The notes beneath the pieces were generated by a model, which did not search any database, was not told the origin of the DNA, and was given only the letters and a program-made list of their open reading frames with translations. Positions 33,170-34,963 of a stretch of 34,963 nucleotides of DNA are shown here, piece after piece. Made by a program: the position numbers and the translations under genes. Source of the stretch: Flavobacterium sp. (GTDB taxonomy: Bacteria; Bacteroidota; Bacteroidia; Flavobacteriales; Flavobacteriaceae); NCBI RefSeq assembly GCF_027483985.1, contig NZ_JAIXTJ010000051.1:1-34963 (forward strand). Direction: 5' to 3'. How positions within the stretch are numbered: position 1 is the first letter of the stretch; each line of letters starts with the position of its first letter.

Positions 33170-34963
33170 TTAGCTTCTTCTTGGTCTTCTTACTTTAGCA
33201 TCGTCAAAAGAACGGCTTGCTGGTCTGTCAGAACTTCCTTCAGATCTTCTTGGAGCACGTTCTTCACCTCTTTGTGCTGAACCTGGTTCTCTTCTTGATG
33301 AAGAGCTTCTTTCACTTCTAAAACCACCATCTCTAGCGGGTCTATCTGATGAAAATCCACCTTCACGTCTTGGAGCAGAACTTCTGTCGCCACCGCTTCT
33401 TGGACCAAAACTTCCTGAACCTCTTCTTTCACCACCAGAATTTCTGTCGCCTCTAAAACCACCTGAGCTTCTTCCGCCGCCACTTCTTCCGTTGTGATCA
33501 CGTCTTTCGCGGCTTCCGCCATCGTTTTTAGAAATTTCTACGTTGATTCTTCTTCCGTTAAGGTCGAATCCGTTAAGAACCGACATTACTTTATCAGCAT
33601 GTTCTCCGTCGGTATTAAAGAAAGAGAAACCTTCTTTCACATCAACTTTAAATACGTCATCACGACCTAAGTCTAATGTTTCTTTTAAGAAATCTTTTAA
33701 TTGCATCCAATCGAAATCATCTCTTGCACCAATGTTTACAAAATATCTTACTGGATCACCAGCTCTAATTTCTCTTGGCTCTGAACTTCTTTCGCTTCTT
33801 TCTCCTTTTTCCCCAGATAAGTCGCGTTTCTTTTTGTAGTAATTGATGAATCTGTTGAATTCTACAGAAACCATTTTCTTGATTAATTCTTCTTTAGTCA
33901 ACCCATCAAGTACTTCGTTGATTGCTGGTAAATAGTTATCTATTTCGTGGTCAACTTCAGTTTCTTTAATTTTATTGGCTAAGTGCAACAATTGAATTTC
34001 GCAGATTTCCATTCCAGAAGGAATAGTTTTTTCTTCAAATTTTTGTTGGATGATTCTTTCAATAGACGAAATTTTACGAATCTCACTTTTGGTGATAATT
34101 ACGATTGAAGTTCCTAATTTACCAGCACGTCCTGTTCTTCCTGAACGGTGGTTATAAGTTTCAATTTCGTCAGGTAATTGATAGTTTACGACGTGAGTAA
34201 TGTTATCAACGTCAATTCCACGTGCAGCAACGTCAGTCGCAACAAGCATTTGGATTTGACGACCTCTAAAAGATTTCATTACACCATCACGTTGCGCTTG
34301 AGACAAATCTCCGTGCAATGCAGCAGCACTGTAACCATCTTCAATTAATTTTTCTGCAACCGCTTGAGTATCACGTTTTGTTCTACAAAAAACTACAGAA
34401 AAAATATCTGGATTAGCATCGGCTAAACGTTTTAAAGCTTCGTAACGGTCACGAGCGTTCACACAATAAAATTCGTGAGAAACTGTAGCCGAACCTGAAT
34501 TTTTGCTACCAACAGTAACTTCTGCTGGATCGTGCATAAATTTCTTTGCAATTCTTGCTACTTCTGCAGGCATTGTTGCAGAGAATAACCAAGTATTTTT
34601 CTCATCTGGAGTATCCGATAAAATGGATACAATGTCTTCATAAAAACCCATGTTTAACATCTCATCTGCTTCGTCAAGAATGCAAAAGTTGATGTTTTTG
34701 ATGTTTACAAGACCACGATTAATCATGTCTTGCATTCTTCCTGGAGTTGCAACAATAATTTGTGCACCTCTTTTAATCTCTCGGGCTTGTTCTGTAATGC
34801 TTGCACCACCATAAACTGCCACTGTATGTAATCCTTTTACATATTTAGAGTATTGTTTAATCTCGTTGGTGATTTGTAAGCATAGCTCACGCGTTGGGGA
34901 TAAAATTAACGCTTGTGTACTTCTGTCTTCGGCATCGATTTTTTGGATTAGCGGAAAACCAAA
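33170..34963 (-). CDS. DEAD-box RNA helicase with DbpA RNA-binding domain and RG-rich tail (5' end beyond the window)
   Basis: An ATP-dependent RNA helicase, probably for ribosome assembly or cold adaptation. The frame is open to the window edge, giving 597 residues; the missing start should contain the Q motif and motif I (GxGKT). In the visible part: motif Ia SPTREL (22-27), Ib VATPGRM, DEAD (97-100), SAT (128-130), motif V VATDVAARGID and motif VI HRSGRTGRAG. A DbpA-type domain (about 400-480, PVRYFVNIGARDDFDW ... GRRINVEISKND) follows and may target a specific rRNA hairpin. The last 110 residues are a low-complexity R/G/S tail (RSGGGRSSGGFRGD) typical of RNA-contact tails in this group. 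Confidence 0.95.
   Translation of the reverse strand, partial: FGFPLIQKIDAEDRSTQALILSPTRELCLQITNEIKQYSKYVKGLHTVAVYGGASITEQAREIKRGAQIIVATPGRMQDMINRGLVNIKNINFCILDEADEMLNMGFYEDIVSILSDTPDEKNTWLFSATMPAEVARIAKKFMHDPAEVTVGSKNSGSATVSHEFYCVNARDRYEALKRLADANPDIFSVVFCRTKRDTQAVAEKLIEDGYSAAALHGDLSQAQRDGVMKSFRGRQIQMLVATDVAARGIDVDNITHVVNYQLPDEIETYNHRSGRTGRAGKLGTSIVIITKSEIRKISSIERIIQQKFEEKTIPSGMEICEIQLLHLANKIKETEVDHEIDNYLPAINEVLDGLTKEELIKKMVSVEFNRFINYYKKKRDLSGEKGERSERSSEPREIRAGDPVRYFVNIGARDDFDWMQLKDFLKETLDLGRDDVFKVDVKEGFSFFNTDGEHADKVMSVLNGFDLNGRRINVEISKNDGGSRERRDHNGRSGGGRSSGGFRGDRNSGGERRGSGSFGPRSGGDRSSAPRREGGFSSDRPARDGGFRSERSSSSRREPGSAQRGEERAPRRSEGSSDRPASRSFDDAKVRRPRRS

Noticed and set aside
33190..33522. Open frame in the helicase tail region, another frame (EEVAAEEAQVV-type product)
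   Set aside because: It arises from the repetitive R/G/S codons of the helicase tail. The low-complexity product is an artefact of that repeat.

Overview
The window is ordinary chromosome of a Bacteroidota species, most likely Flavobacterium or a close relative. Three things suggest this: the DNA is strongly AT-rich; promoters follow the TTG / TAnnTTTG (-33/-7) pattern without clear Shine-Dalgarno sites; and there is a type IX secretion (T9SS) type B sorting domain and a DbpA-tailed DEAD-box helicase of the flavobacterial kind. I see no phage, insertion sequence, integrase, plasmid or CRISPR genes. Almost everything is housekeeping.

Layout. 1-4970: two identical tRNA-Glu genes, rpsT, a minus-strand sensor kinase/response regulator pair and typA. 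4971-11913: a very large secreted T9SS surface protein, preceded on the same strand by a two-gene ABC exporter. 11980-15525: a minus-strand cluster of DUF1599 protein, a 23S-IVP-like four-helix protein that has lost its ATG, a DoxX/MauE-thioredoxin fusion, a TlpA-like lipoprotein and tpiA. 15526-19998: folP plus a lipoprotein, rlmH, pyrD, then a DUF3307-SatD pair. 20000-21230: a regulatory region with four exact-period palindromes, then an HMG-CoA-lyase-type gene. 21232-28106: a P-type ATPase, guaB, a small orphan protein and a CPA2 antiporter. 28198-34963: purB with a small exported protein, a cysteine-free sirtuin, a TrmH-type methyltransferase, small membrane and secreted proteins, and a DEAD-box helicase cut by the window edge.

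The best candidates for something undescribed are these. (1) The satD-DUF3307 pair. SatD appears to join a nucleotide-cyclase/GGDEF-like palm fold to a DNA-binding helix-turn-helix. It is translationally coupled to a membrane protein with conserved His/Asp residues. It lies beside four 28-bp direct units, each carrying the palindrome ATTAC-N8-GTAAT. (2) A shared 26-nt leader element (23 of 26 identical) placed at nearly the same distance between the -7 box and the ATG of two unlinked purine genes, guaB and purB. (3) Four cysteine/aspartate-rich repeats in the giant T9SS protein. Other points of interest are the sirtuin without zinc ligands, the start-codon-less four-helix protein, the internally duplicated DUF1599 protein and several dispersed short repeats, one of them inside pyrD.

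Gene functions come from recognised family motifs. Regulatory calls are pattern matches read by eye and are marked as inference.
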